From JAZDKP01 sp043802925 (GTDB lineage: Bacteria; Fibrobacterota; OXYB2-FULL-49-7; JAEUSG01): 13,868 bases of DNA. This document shows, in pieces, positions 1-6,544 of the stretch (position 1 is its first letter; the number at the start of each line of letters is the position of its first letter). The notes beneath the pieces were generated by a model. The model worked only from the letters and a program-made list of their open reading frames with translations. It had not been told where the DNA came from and did no database searches. A program made the translations under genes and the position numbers. Location of the stretch: the NCBI GenBank assembly GCA_043802925.1, contig JAZDKP010000239.1:1-13868 (forward strand). Reading direction: 5' to 3'.

Positions 1-107
1 GGAAGTATCCAACGGGGGTGGTTATTCCAAAATCACAGATGGATGAGCTATCGCTAATTCGAGATGAGTTTCATGGAGACTGGAATTATGTGCTCCAGCC
101 GCGTTAA
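1..107 (+). pseudogene. C-terminal end of an ISAzo13-type (Rhodopirellula-like) transposase, cut by the window edge
   Basis: An open frame enters from the left edge and stops with TAA at 105-107. It encodes about 34 residues, starting KYPTGVVIP and ending in EFHGDWNYVLQPR. The order 'KYPTG ... hydrophobic-x-M-x-x-L-x-L ... FHGxWNY ... xPR-stop' is, from memory of the family, the usual C-terminus of ISAzo13-family DDE transposases. Whether the rest of the gene is intact cannot be seen. The right end of the element should lie between 108 and about 122, because PIN-domain homology begins immediately afterwards. Confidence 0.72.
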
Positions 108-122
108 AGTTGAACAGTTTAA

Positions 123-326
123 TTTGATCAAAGTCCTTATCTTGAGAGTAACGGCATCATTTGGCTCGATATTACGCGGAACCATCTGGACCAGACCACG
201 CGCCTTCCGTTGATTCACCGCGATCCGTTTGACCGGCTGCTGGTGGCGCAGGCGTTATCGGAAAAAATGACCTTGTTGACAGCGGACGAATTCATTCACA
301 AGTACCATATCCGGACCGTGTGGTAA
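123..326 (+). pseudogene. Truncated VapC-like PIN-domain toxin (C-terminal half)
   Basis: The reading frame opens after a stop at 120-122 and ends with TAA at 324-326. It encodes about 67 residues including LPLIHRDPFDRLLVAQAL and LLTADEF, the usual C-terminal half of PIN (VapC-type) RNases. The RDPFDR and TAD acids belong to the metal site. The N-terminal half with the first catalytic aspartate is missing, there is no plausible ATG or ribosome binding site at the 5' end, and no antitoxin gene is present. The homology starts directly after the transposase remnant, so the toxin gene was most likely truncated by that insertion. It should be inactive. Confidence 0.7.
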
Positions 327-369
327 AAGCACCGCAATAACCGATGACGTATCATTTTTATTCCTTCTA

Positions 370-1176
370 TTAAGGGATCAAGCCCAGGGCATTCCCCTGG
401 GTAATCCTTTTGAACACCGTTGGGCTCAGTCTCAGGCTTTTCAAAAAATCAATATGGCGCCAATGATAATTATCCGTTCCATACATGATTTTATTGGAAA
501 ACCGGGTCAGCATGCTTTTCGCGAATTTCGGATCGCGGGTCAGGGCGGATAAACCGGAGTCCGCGGAAAGATCGGCATACACGTTCGGGCATTTTTCCAG
601 GATCCGAAGCAGCCGCCCCCCCGGTTTGATGGGGCCGGTCGGGTAAATCACGTCGGGCGCGTAGGTTTCGTTGCCCGAAATTTCGCGCCAAAAGCCGGGG
701 CCGTGCCCGATAATAACAGTATCGGGACATAACCTGGCCGCGTTCTCCAGATGGCTGATGTCCCCCAGGTACCACTGCGGTGTGGAGGGAATGTCCACGT
801 CCAGATGCAAAAGCGCGGGCATGTTGAGTTTTCCGGCCAGGCGCAGCATTCGGATTAAATCCGGATTGTCCGCCAGAATATTGAACTTGAGTTCACCGTA
901 TCCACGAAACCCTTTTTTACGCAGATCCCGCAATAGCTGTCCGGCGTTTTCGCGCCGGGGATCCACCCCGCAAAAGGGAACGATACGGCGGGGAAACATT
1001 TTATACGTCGCATAAACATTTTCAATGGATAAATGCTGATAATTGGGCTCTAAGCCCCCATCGACCGATTCCCAGGACAAAAGCCAGCACTTCTGGATGC
1101 CCCCTTTGTCCATATAGGCTATCAAATCCTGCTTGTTCTTGCCAAGCCAGTCGGCGTGTTGATGAATGTCAATCAA
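370..1176 (-). CDS. Amidohydrolase-2 family metal-dependent hydrolase
   Basis: A 268-residue TIM-barrel amidohydrolase, close to the usual 270-300 of the amidohydrolase-2 (PF04909) group. All expected metal and catalytic positions are visible: HxH at residues 5-7, E95 in GYGELK, H124 in LLHLD, H158 in IIGHG and D235 in YGTD. These enzymes hydrolyse or decarboxylate small cyclic acids and lactones in the cytoplasm; the substrate here is unknown. The start is TTG at 1176, preceded at 6 bases by an excellent AAGGAG (1183-1188) that overlaps the stop of the cupin gene. It is the last gene of the minus-strand operon SIS > LacI > cupin > amidohydrolase. The non-ATG start with a strong Shine-Dalgarno may tune its level. 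No convincing terminator is seen between 327 and 369. Confidence 0.88.
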   Translation of the reverse strand: MIDIHQHADWLGKNKQDLIAYMDKGGIQKCWLLSWESVDGGLEPNYQHLSIENVYATYKMFPRRIVPFCGVDPRRENAGQLLRDLRKKGFRGYGELKFNILADNPDLIRMLRLAGKLNMPALLHLDVDIPSTPQWYLGDISHLENAARLCPDTVIIGHGPGFWREISGNETYAPDVIYPTGPIKPGGRLLRILEKCPNVYADLSADSGLSALTRDPKFAKSMLTRFSNKIMYGTDNYHWRHIDFLKSLRLSPTVFKRITQGNALGLIP

Positions 1177-1187
1177 TGCGTTCTCCT

Positions 1188-1544
1188 TTATTCCGTATAA
1201 TGGTTGACGTAGATATATTCGATTCGTTCATTGGCTTTGCATTCCACATAGTGCCTGGTGTTCAAGGGGATTTTAATAATCATCCGCGCTTTGACTGCAA
1301 AAGGGGTGCCGTTGTAGAATAACGTTCCGGTTCCGGAGATAACCACGAAATATTGAGTCCATTTATCATGGCAGCCCTCCACCACTCTTCCGGGGCCTTC
1401 GATTCTGCAAACCCCAATCCCGACCGTGCCGTCAACATCTTCCTTTTTTGGAAGAATGTCTTCACAGAATTGATTGATGCTTCCTTCGTCGGTGTAAGTT
1501 GGAAAATCGCTGAAATCTTTTAAGTACATAAGTGCATCCTTCAT
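1188..1544 (-). CDS. Small single-domain cupin with a degenerate metal site
   Basis: A 118-residue protein with one cupin barrel: a glycine-rich turn (VVISGTGTLFYNG) followed by IIKIPLNTRHYVE, matching cupin motif 2 with its proline and histidine. In motif 1 the usual HxH...E set is reduced to a single histidine (CHDKWTQY), so metal binding may be altered or lost. Small cupins of this kind act as sugar or lactone isomerases/epimerases or as ligand sensors; the sequence does not decide between them. The ATG at 1544 overlaps the regulator's TGA by four bases (ATGA), indicating translational coupling, and the downstream amidohydrolase starts 11 bases after its stop. Its place between a LacI regulator and an amidohydrolase points to work on the same metabolite. 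Confidence 0.8.
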   Translation of the reverse strand: MKDALMYLKDFSDFPTYTDEGSINQFCEDILPKKEDVDGTVGIGVCRIEGPGRVVEGCHDKWTQYFVVISGTGTLFYNGTPFAVKARMIIKIPLNTRHYVECKANERIEYIYVNHYTE

Positions 1545-2620
1545 TTAAGGTTCCCGGGTTTTAACGTGCCGTGGTTTTTGTTCAATAACGCGACTTCAAA
1601 TAAATATTTGCGCCCGATACCGGCAGCCCGCTTTTGCCTTAAACATTGAAGCGCGGTTTCCGTCATTTCTTGATAGGGCACCCGTAACGAGGTTAATGGA
1701 GGCGTTCGGGTTTGCCCTTCTGCGATTCCATCGAATCCAATGACGGAAAGCTGCCCTGGAATGGATAATCCAAAGGCTTCCGCTCCCGCGCAAAAGCCCA
1801 GTGCTTCGCGATCATCGTGCAGTAGTACGCAATCAATTTTGCTTTTTCGAATAGCGTTAAAATTTATTTTGAAAAGCTTTAATCCGAATTGGAAGGTCCC
1901 GGAAGGGGTGTTTGGCGGAATTTTCAGCAGCAACGCGGGATTTAAGGAGCCCTGTACCTCTTTATAAGCGGCTTTTAGCGGGTGTCGCGCCAACCCGGCG
2001 TAGCTTTGAAGCGTTGCCATGCGCGTCAGGTTTCGCTTGGCCAATAAATCCAGAGCCGAGGCATACGCCTTTTTACGGTCAATCCCCACCAGGTCGATGC
2101 CTGCTTCCAAAAACGGCGCTTCGGGGAAAATGCCAAAGGGGAAATCATAAAAAATCACGTCCATGTGCGCCAGAAAAAGCAAAGCCTCTTGCCATAAGGA
2201 TAGCTGCGGCATATTCCACTTGTCGTCCCCCATCAGGATCAGGGCGGGAACCCTTAAACTCCTTATCATTTTGATGGATTCCACCAGGCGATCCCGTGCC
2301 GTGGTTTGGATGATATTTCTTAAACCGTGTTCTTGAAAATGGCTGCAAAATAAATTGAACGCCTCCTGATGGTGAGAATACAGCGAACCCAGAATCAAAA
2401 ATCCAAGATCCCAATCCTGCTTTGATTTTAGGGAAAGGGAGTTCCATTGGGGAACGTAACCTTGCTCTTTTGCACAAGCATGGATTCGTTCTTGGGTTGA
2501 CACTGGAATCCGGTATTGGGTCCCCTTGCCGTTCAACACATAAGACACCGTGACCCGACTCAGGCCGAGCCGATTGGCCAAGACGGATGCCGTAGGGGAC
2601 AAAAGCGTTTTATGCTTCAT
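1541..2620 (-). CDS. LacI/GalR-family transcriptional regulator
   Basis: A 359-residue protein of typical LacI-family length and layout. An N-terminal helix-turn-helix occupies roughly residues 10-32 (SVLANRLGLSRVTVSYVLNG). A hinge follows to about residue 65, then a periplasmic-binding-protein-like effector domain ending in SVIGFDGIAEGQTRTPPLTS, a characteristic LacI C-terminal stretch. It binds DNA as a dimer or tetramer and responds to a sugar-type ligand. It lies inside the operon, 12 bases after the SIS gene and overlapping the cupin gene by ATGA. The palindrome CTTTA-N6-TAAAG with central CG at 3437-3452 is the natural candidate operator, so autoregulation is likely (inference). No clear Shine-Dalgarno precedes its ATG at 2620, consistent with low repressor expression. 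Confidence 0.9.
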   Translation of the reverse strand: MKHKTLLSPTASVLANRLGLSRVTVSYVLNGKGTQYRIPVSTQERIHACAKEQGYVPQWNSLSLKSKQDWDLGFLILGSLYSHHQEAFNLFCSHFQEHGLRNIIQTTARDRLVESIKMIRSLRVPALILMGDDKWNMPQLSLWQEALLFLAHMDVIFYDFPFGIFPEAPFLEAGIDLVGIDRKKAYASALDLLAKRNLTRMATLQSYAGLARHPLKAAYKEVQGSLNPALLLKIPPNTPSGTFQFGLKLFKINFNAIRKSKIDCVLLHDDREALGFCAGAEAFGLSIPGQLSVIGFDGIAEGQTRTPPLTSLRVPYQEMTETALQCLRQKRAAGIGRKYLFEVALLNKNHGTLKPGNLK

Positions 2621-2632
2621 TATTATTGGCGG

Positions 2633-3385
2633 CTATAACGATTTTACCAGCCGTGAATATTTTTCAATATGACGCCGATTCTTTTCATCGCCGCCGGGAA
2701 TATTCGCGCTATGCCAAATCGGCGGCTCCACGCCATTGTCCAGGCATTTTTTTATGGCTTCAATGACCAGCCAGTTAATACAGAAACATTGGAGCGTATT
2801 GCTGGCGCTTCCAATGACCTGCGGATAATTTTTTAATTTTACCAGGCCTTCGGTCTGTGGTACATGATTATCGTTATGAAGGTCTGCTATCTCGAAAAGA
2901 TTTTTGTTTGAACGGTGCCGGGCCGGGAAATTGCGGGGCGTGTTTTTGGCGAATTCAACGGAAGAAATGCCAATGACTTTGCATCCGGCTTTTTTTGCCG
3001 TGAACGCGGCGTCGAGGGTGCAGGCGTTCATTCCATAAAGGCTGGTGATGATCAGTAAATCGTCGGGACCCAAATAGCGCGATTGAACGACGCGCTCGCC
3101 ATAGCCGTTCAATCGTTCGAGCATGGTGGACTTGATGCCGCCGCCGAAAAGACCCAAGCTGAAATCAAAAATAGGACTGACGTTGGCCAGCCCGCCCGCG
3201 CGCCAAAAGAACTCCTCGCTGCCGATAAAGGAGTGCCCGCCCACACCAAATACGTGGATAAGACCATCTTTTTTGATTTGCTCATAAAGAAGATTCGCCG
3301 CCGCGGCTATGTTGTGGGCCTGTGTTTTATTGATTTTACTGAGCAACGGAACGATTTTTTTGAAGTAGACGTTTTGCTGTTTCAT
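2633..3385 (-). CDS. SIS-domain sugar-phosphate protein (UPF0309-like sugar isomerase domain)
   Basis: A 250-residue cytoplasmic protein resembling UPF0309/'sugar isomerase domain-containing' proteins. The SIS fold is marked by a glycine loop HVFGVGGHS (residues 44-52) followed by EE at 57-58. A second phosphosugar-binding stretch, IITSLYGMNACTLDAA (about 112-127), comes before KKAGCKVIGIS (131-141). SIS domains bind and often isomerise phosphorylated keto/aldo or amino sugars. No kinase or HTH domain is fused. The ATG at 3385 has a strong AGGAG at 3391-3395. It is the first gene of the operon with the LacI regulator, cupin and amidohydrolase, so its likely task is a phosphosugar step of that pathway; the exact substrate is unknown. 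Confidence 0.85.
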   Translation of the reverse strand: MKQQNVYFKKIVPLLSKINKTQAHNIAAAANLLYEQIKKDGLIHVFGVGGHSFIGSEEFFWRAGGLANVSPIFDFSLGLFGGGIKSTMLERLNGYGERVVQSRYLGPDDLLIITSLYGMNACTLDAAFTAKKAGCKVIGISSVEFAKNTPRNFPARHRSNKNLFEIADLHNDNHVPQTEGLVKLKNYPQVIGSASNTLQCFCINWLVIEAIKKCLDNGVEPPIWHSANIPGGDEKNRRHIEKYSRLVKSL

Positions 3386-3421
3386 TTTATCTCCTGAGGG
3401 TTGGTGAATGGAAGGGCCTTG

Positions 3422-3451
3422 CTTATAATCTAAATACTTTATACGAGTAAA
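3422..3451 (-). promoter_or_regulatory. Predicted sigma70-like promoter of the SIS-LacI-cupin-amidohydrolase operon
   Basis: On the minus strand TTTACT (3446-3451) serves as -35 and TATAAG (3422-3427) as -10, with an 18-base spacer. The predicted start is about 3415, leaving a 5' leader of about 30 bases before the SIS gene. It is the only promoter-like signal in the 157-base gap upstream. The hexamers match consensus 4/6 and 5/6, so this is a moderate call. Confidence 0.45.
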
Positions 3452-3452
3452 G
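3437..3452. promoter_or_regulatory. Putative LacI-family operator
   Basis: CTTTATACGAGTAAAG is a 16-base imperfect palindrome with arms CTTTA/TAAAG and a central CG, the hallmark of many LacI/GalR operators. It covers the proposed -35 of an operon that encodes a LacI-type regulator, so binding would block RNA polymerase. The assignment is inferred from symmetry and position. Confidence 0.5.
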
Positions 3453-3542
3453 CAATTATTTTCTTACGTGATAAGGCGTGACGTTTTCCCAAGGCTTTGG
3501 GCCAAAATAGACGGTTACGGCACCGGTGGCCAGGGGACGCTC

Positions 3543-4370
3543 TTATTGCCCGAACTGGCGGGTGATCAAAAACCCAAGCATGGGGTTTGCGCCCCGGTCA
3601 CTGCCGCAGACGATGCCATCGGGAGTGAAGTACTGCGTGGTTGACAGAAAAAACGAAAAGGTGTGGTTGAAGGTCTGGAATTTAAGGCCGCAGGCCCACG
3701 AAGGATAGCCCGCCGAATACCCCGCAATCGGAAGCGTGCTTTCGGCCACCAGTGACATTCCCTTGTTTAACGCGAGATGAAGTCCGATGGGCACGGCCAC
3801 GCTGAAGACCTCGGCGGTGTCCGGTTTTATCTTATATGAAGAGCTGGTGTGCGCCAGGAAGCCTGTCGAAAGATAGAGCCAGCGCGCAAAGCTTTTGCCC
3901 GCCGAAAGCCCGGCGTAAAAACCGGACGCGTCCTGCTGGTGCGGGATGTAGAACCAGGTAAAGCCGCAGAGTAGGCTCAGGTCAACTCCGCGCCGCTCCT
4001 CGCGCTGGAGCCGGTACCGGATGTCCCCCTCATAGGTGTCGTAGTTTTCCCAGACGCCGTTCGTTCTTCTAAAGCCTGCGTCGAGGTTGTCCAGAAAACC
4101 GTGGCGCAGTCCGAGACCTATTTTAAACCCCCCGTTGTCCAGGCCAAAGCCGTCCTCGAGCGGGTTGTCGAACGCGGGCGCGCTGGCGCGGTGGTCAATG
4201 GTGAGCAGGGTGACCCCTTGGGGGACCGTGTTTGGTAGAAAAAATCCGAAGAGCCGGTCGGGCGTGACATAGGTATCGGGATCCGGGTTCAGCGGATGGG
4301 CGCCGACGATCGGCGCAACGGCCAGAAGGAGGAGAATAAACAGAAACTTAGAATGTGCACTGCTTTTCAC
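3543..4370 (-). CDS. DUF5777-like outer-membrane beta-barrel protein
   Basis: A 275-residue exported protein with a clear signal peptide (residues 1 to about 24, hydrophobic core FLFILLLLAVAPIVG, likely cut after VGA). The mature part alternates polar and aromatic residues as in beta strands and ends in a phenylalanine-rich strand (MLGFLITRQFGQ), as outer-membrane barrels do. The C-terminal pattern 'LVAESTLPIAGYSAGYPSWACGLKF' type with 'HTFSFFLS' recalls DUF5777 barrels, from memory of the family. The start is GTG at 4370, inside the end of the cytochrome c gene (23-base overlap), with GGAGG at 4379-4383 spaced by 8 bases. The overlap indicates co-expression with the cytochrome and hints at a periplasm/outer-membrane electron-transfer or transport role. 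No ligand can be assigned. Confidence 0.72.
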   Translation of the reverse strand: MKSSAHSKFLFILLLLAVAPIVGAHPLNPDPDTYVTPDRLFGFFLPNTVPQGVTLLTIDHRASAPAFDNPLEDGFGLDNGGFKIGLGLRHGFLDNLDAGFRRTNGVWENYDTYEGDIRYRLQREERRGVDLSLLCGFTWFYIPHQQDASGFYAGLSAGKSFARWLYLSTGFLAHTSSSYKIKPDTAEVFSVAVPIGLHLALNKGMSLVAESTLPIAGYSAGYPSWACGLKFQTFNHTFSFFLSTTQYFTPDGIVCGSDRGANPMLGFLITRQFGQ

Positions 4371-4716
4371 CGTTTTGCCTCCAGGCTTTGAGCGTGTCGA
4401 CCTGCGCGCTGCTCAGGTCCGGGCCGCCCTGCGGCATGGTGCCCGCTTCGGTGCGCGCGATGATGCGGTCGATGCGGGCTATGGCCAGGTCGTACGAATC
4501 AATCCGCACGCCCGCGGTGGTCTGGCCCACATGGCAGGGAGCGCAGCGGGCGTTGAGCAGGGGGGCGACATGGCGGCTGTAACAGATGGAATCCGACCCT
4601 GGGATTGCGACCGGTGCAGGGGCGGACGGCTTGTTTTTTGAACCGCAGTCATCGAAGAAATACAGGGCGGCGACAACGAGGCTGATGAGTACCACCGGAA
4701 CCAGGATTCTTTTCAT
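4348..4716 (-). CDS. Small membrane-anchored c-type cytochrome
   Basis: A 122-residue protein with an N-terminal hydrophobic segment (residues 3-21) followed by DDCGS and a Pro/Ala-rich linker. The domain that follows carries a single heme c site, CAPCH (C58, C61, H62). M94 in GTMPQGG is the probable distal heme ligand. C45 and C120 flank the domain and could form a disulfide. C24 might be lipidated, but an aspartate precedes it, which is a poor lipobox, so a transmembrane anchor is equally possible. The start at ATG 4716 is chosen over an upstream in-frame TTG (4740) because AAAAGGA lies at 4723-4729, six bases before it. The fold resembles the small cytochromes of planctomycete/Bacteroidota genomes that accompany barrel proteins. 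The downstream barrel gene overlaps it, suggesting a joint electron-transfer function. Confidence 0.85.
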   Translation of the reverse strand: MKRILVPVVLISLVVAALYFFDDCGSKNKPSAPAPVAIPGSDSICYSRHVAPLLNARCAPCHVGQTTAGVRIDSYDLAIARIDRIIARTEAGTMPQGGPDLSSAQVDTLKAWRQNGEKQCTF

Positions 4717-4788
4717 GGACGGTCCTTTTATTGAAGGCAAAAACGGACCCGGATAAAATAATTGAATTCCGGCCGGAGTGGAGACTCT

Positions 4789-5532
4789 TTAAGCGGGCTT
4801 TCTGCAGGCAATGACAAGGTCCGTGGACTCGGAGGCTGAAAAAAGTTTCCGGTCCAGACCGCCGAATATTTCTGGCTGCACGAATCCGGCCGTCTTCAGC
4901 GCGGTCAGCAGTTCACGCTGGCGCCACGGATGAAGTTCGGTGCTGCGAATCTCCGGCATGGTTCGGCCGCTTTTTTCTCGGAGCGTGAGCACGTTGAACC
5001 GTACGTTCTTTTCCAGGAAATCGTACATTCGTATGAAGGTCAGTTCCCGGTCATGGCGCATGCCAACCAGTCGCGTTTTTTCTTTCAGCACGCGGTCATA
5101 GTTGATGAGTTGCAGCAGCAGGAGCCCGCCGGGCTTCAGCACATGGTGGAAATCGCGGAGCGTTTTTGAGAGCGCGGCATCGGTTAGAAGGTGGGGGAGG
5201 GAGTTGCCGAGGCAGATAACTGTGTCAAACGGACCGGTCGCTTTTTCACGGAGGTTGCCGAAATCCGCGCATACAAAGCGGACGTGGGCGCCCTGCTTCT
5301 TTGCGTGGCAGCGGGCCCGGGCCAGCATGCCTTTGGAGCGGTCCGCGCCCGTGACTTTTTTTCCCATACCGGCGAGCACAATGGAATGAAGCCCCGTCCC
5401 GCAGGCAGCGTCCAGTATGTTCCACCGGGTTTCGCCCTTGACCCAGGGAGCGAGGAGCGCCCCTTCGGTCTTCAAGCGCTCCTCAAACCGCGTCATCCGG
5501 TCATAATCTTCGGCCAGACGGTCGTACATCAT
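4789..5532 (-). CDS. Class I SAM-dependent methyltransferase
   Basis: A 247-residue cytoplasmic methyltransferase of the Methyltransf_25/11 type. Motif I is ILDAACGTG (about 39-47). The acidic residue D64 (VTGADRS) should bind the ribose hydroxyls, D90 (CADFGN) sits near the adenine, and VICLGNSLPHL (105-115) is the motif IV-like strand. KPGGLLLLQ follows as motif post-III. The substrate cannot be read from sequence. Its ATG overlaps the TGA of the Fe-S protein gene by four bases, so the two are translationally coupled and their functions are probably linked. The C-terminal half is rich in basic residues but shows no extra domain. Confidence 0.88.
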   Translation of the reverse strand: MMYDRLAEDYDRMTRFEERLKTEGALLAPWVKGETRWNILDAACGTGLHSIVLAGMGKKVTGADRSKGMLARARCHAKKQGAHVRFVCADFGNLREKATGPFDTVICLGNSLPHLLTDAALSKTLRDFHHVLKPGGLLLLQLINYDRVLKEKTRLVGMRHDRELTFIRMYDFLEKNVRFNVLTLREKSGRTMPEIRSTELHPWRQRELLTALKTAGFVQPEIFGGLDRKLFSASESTDLVIACRKPA

Positions 5533-6377
5533 ACCCAGCTTTCCTTCAGCACTTCGCCTTGCAGGCTTACGACCACGGATTTTACGGGCACCTTGCGCTT
5601 GGCGGTTTCCGCGGCTTTCTTCGTGGTGGCTAACAACCCGCCGCAGCAGGGCACTTCCATGGTCAGTACGGTGATGGTGTTGACCTTGGCCGCGTCGATG
5701 AGTGCGATGAGCTTTTCCAGGTACACGTCCTGGTTGTCATCCAGTTTGGGGCAGGCGATGGCGAGCGACTTGCCCTTTAAAAAGTCCTTGTGGAAATCAC
5801 CGAGTGCAAAGGCCGTGCAGTCCGCGGCAAGCAGGAGGTCGCTTTCGCGGAAGTAGGGGGCCATGGGCGAGACCAGGTGGAGTTGGACCGGCCACTGGCG
5901 CAGCTGCGAGGCGCGTTTGCCGTTTTCGGTACCCGCAGCGGGTCTGTCTGACATGTCAATCGTTCGCGAACCGGGACAGCCGGCATGTTCGTGATGTCCT
6001 TTCATGGCTTCTCCTTTGTTTTCATGCATGGGGTCTTCAATATTGTTTTCCTTCAGGTATTCGAGGGCCGCGTTCAGAAACCCGGTCTCTCCGTGGGCCT
6101 TCAGGTGCTTGAGGTGCGCGCGTATCGTGTTCTTTCCCTGCTTCACGATGTTCGCCATCACCTTTCTTTCGTCGTAAGGTTCGGCCTCGCGCTCTTCTAT
6201 TGTAATGGCCTCTTCGGGGCAATGGCCGAGGCAGGCGCCCAGGCCGTCGCAGAAGAGGTCGCTGATGAGCCGTGCTTTGTCGTCGATCAACTGGATTGCG
6301 CCTTCGGGGCAGTTGGGTATGCAGAGGCCGCAGCCGGTGCATTTGTCCGAATCGATGTTGATGATTTTTCGTTTCAT
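5529..6377 (-). CDS. Two-cluster ferredoxin-like Fe-S protein with a long Cys-containing C-terminal domain
   Basis: A 282-residue cytoplasmic protein. The N-terminus has one complete 4Fe-4S motif (C13, C16, C19, C23: CTGCGLCIPNCP). A second site, CDGLGACLGHCP (C43, C49, C53), has leucine in place of its second cysteine. A helical linker follows, then a His/Cys-rich segment (GHHEHAGCPGS, about 127-136). The C-terminal domain (about 155-282) has C187 (AADCTAF), C209 (IACPK) and a CC pair at 244-245 (EVPCCGG), likely redox or metal sites. The family is widespread in anaerobes, without a settled function as far as I know. The start at ATG 6377 has AAGGAG at 6383-6388; an in-frame extension upstream to 6653 runs across the promoter and is rejected. 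It is the first gene after an FNR-type box and is coupled to the methyltransferase. Confidence 0.87.
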   Translation of the reverse strand: MKRKIINIDSDKCTGCGLCIPNCPEGAIQLIDDKARLISDLFCDGLGACLGHCPEEAITIEEREAEPYDERKVMANIVKQGKNTIRAHLKHLKAHGETGFLNAALEYLKENNIEDPMHENKGEAMKGHHEHAGCPGSRTIDMSDRPAAGTENGKRASQLRQWPVQLHLVSPMAPYFRESDLLLAADCTAFALGDFHKDFLKGKSLAIACPKLDDNQDVYLEKLIALIDAAKVNTITVLTMEVPCCGGLLATTKKAAETAKRKVPVKSVVVSLQGEVLKESWV

Positions 6378-6404
6378 GGATGCTCCTTGGTTTTTCTTAC
6401 TTAT

Positions 6405-6410
6405 AATATA
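6405..6410 (-). promoter_or_regulatory. -10 element of the Fe-S protein promoter
   Basis: TATATT on the minus strand, a 5/6 match, places the start near 6398, about 20 bases before the ATG. No good -35 exists upstream; instead an FNR-type box sits at the class II activator position. Confidence 0.5.
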
Positions 6411-6432
6411 GTGACAAACGCTTTGGAATACC

Positions 6433-6446
6433 TTGATGTTGATCAA
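6433..6446. promoter_or_regulatory. FNR/CRP-superfamily binding site (TTGAT-N4-ATCAA)
   Basis: TTGATGTTGATCAA is a complete match to the FNR/DNR/NNR-type consensus. Its centre (6439.5) is about 41.5 bases upstream of the start predicted from the -10 at 6405-6410, exactly where class II activators of this family bind. It predicts activation of the downstream Fe-S/methyltransferase genes by low oxygen, NO or a related redox cue. Confidence 0.75.
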
Positions 6447-6520
6447 GTGAATAGAAGAAAAAACCAGTGAATTCAATTTTCCACAAACCAGGGAAAAGGG
6501 GAAAACCGCGAAATCAGGCG

Positions 6521-6542
6521 AAAACCAGGGGTGGCACCCCGG
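6521..6542 (-). terminator. Rho-independent terminator of the SGNH hydrolase gene
   Basis: Immediately after the stop codon the minus strand reads a GC-rich hairpin, CCGGGG...CCCCTGG (6525-6542, one G-U pair), followed by TTTT (6521-6524). It separates the hydrolase from the FNR-controlled operon downstream. The U-run is short. Confidence 0.55.
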
Positions 6543-6544
6543 AT

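Noticed and set aside
3485..3542. Terminator for the beta-barrel gene (CCCAA/TTGGG and CACCGGTG symmetries)
   Set aside because: The short stems are not followed by a T-run on the minus strand, so I could not support a rho-independent terminator.
5191..5856. A 221-codon plus-strand frame across the methyltransferase and Fe-S genes
   Set aside because: It spans the junction of two well-supported minus-strand genes and its translation shows no family features.
5985..6470. A 161-codon plus-strand frame opposite the Fe-S protein
   Set aside because: It is antisense to the ferredoxin motifs and runs through the FNR-type promoter.
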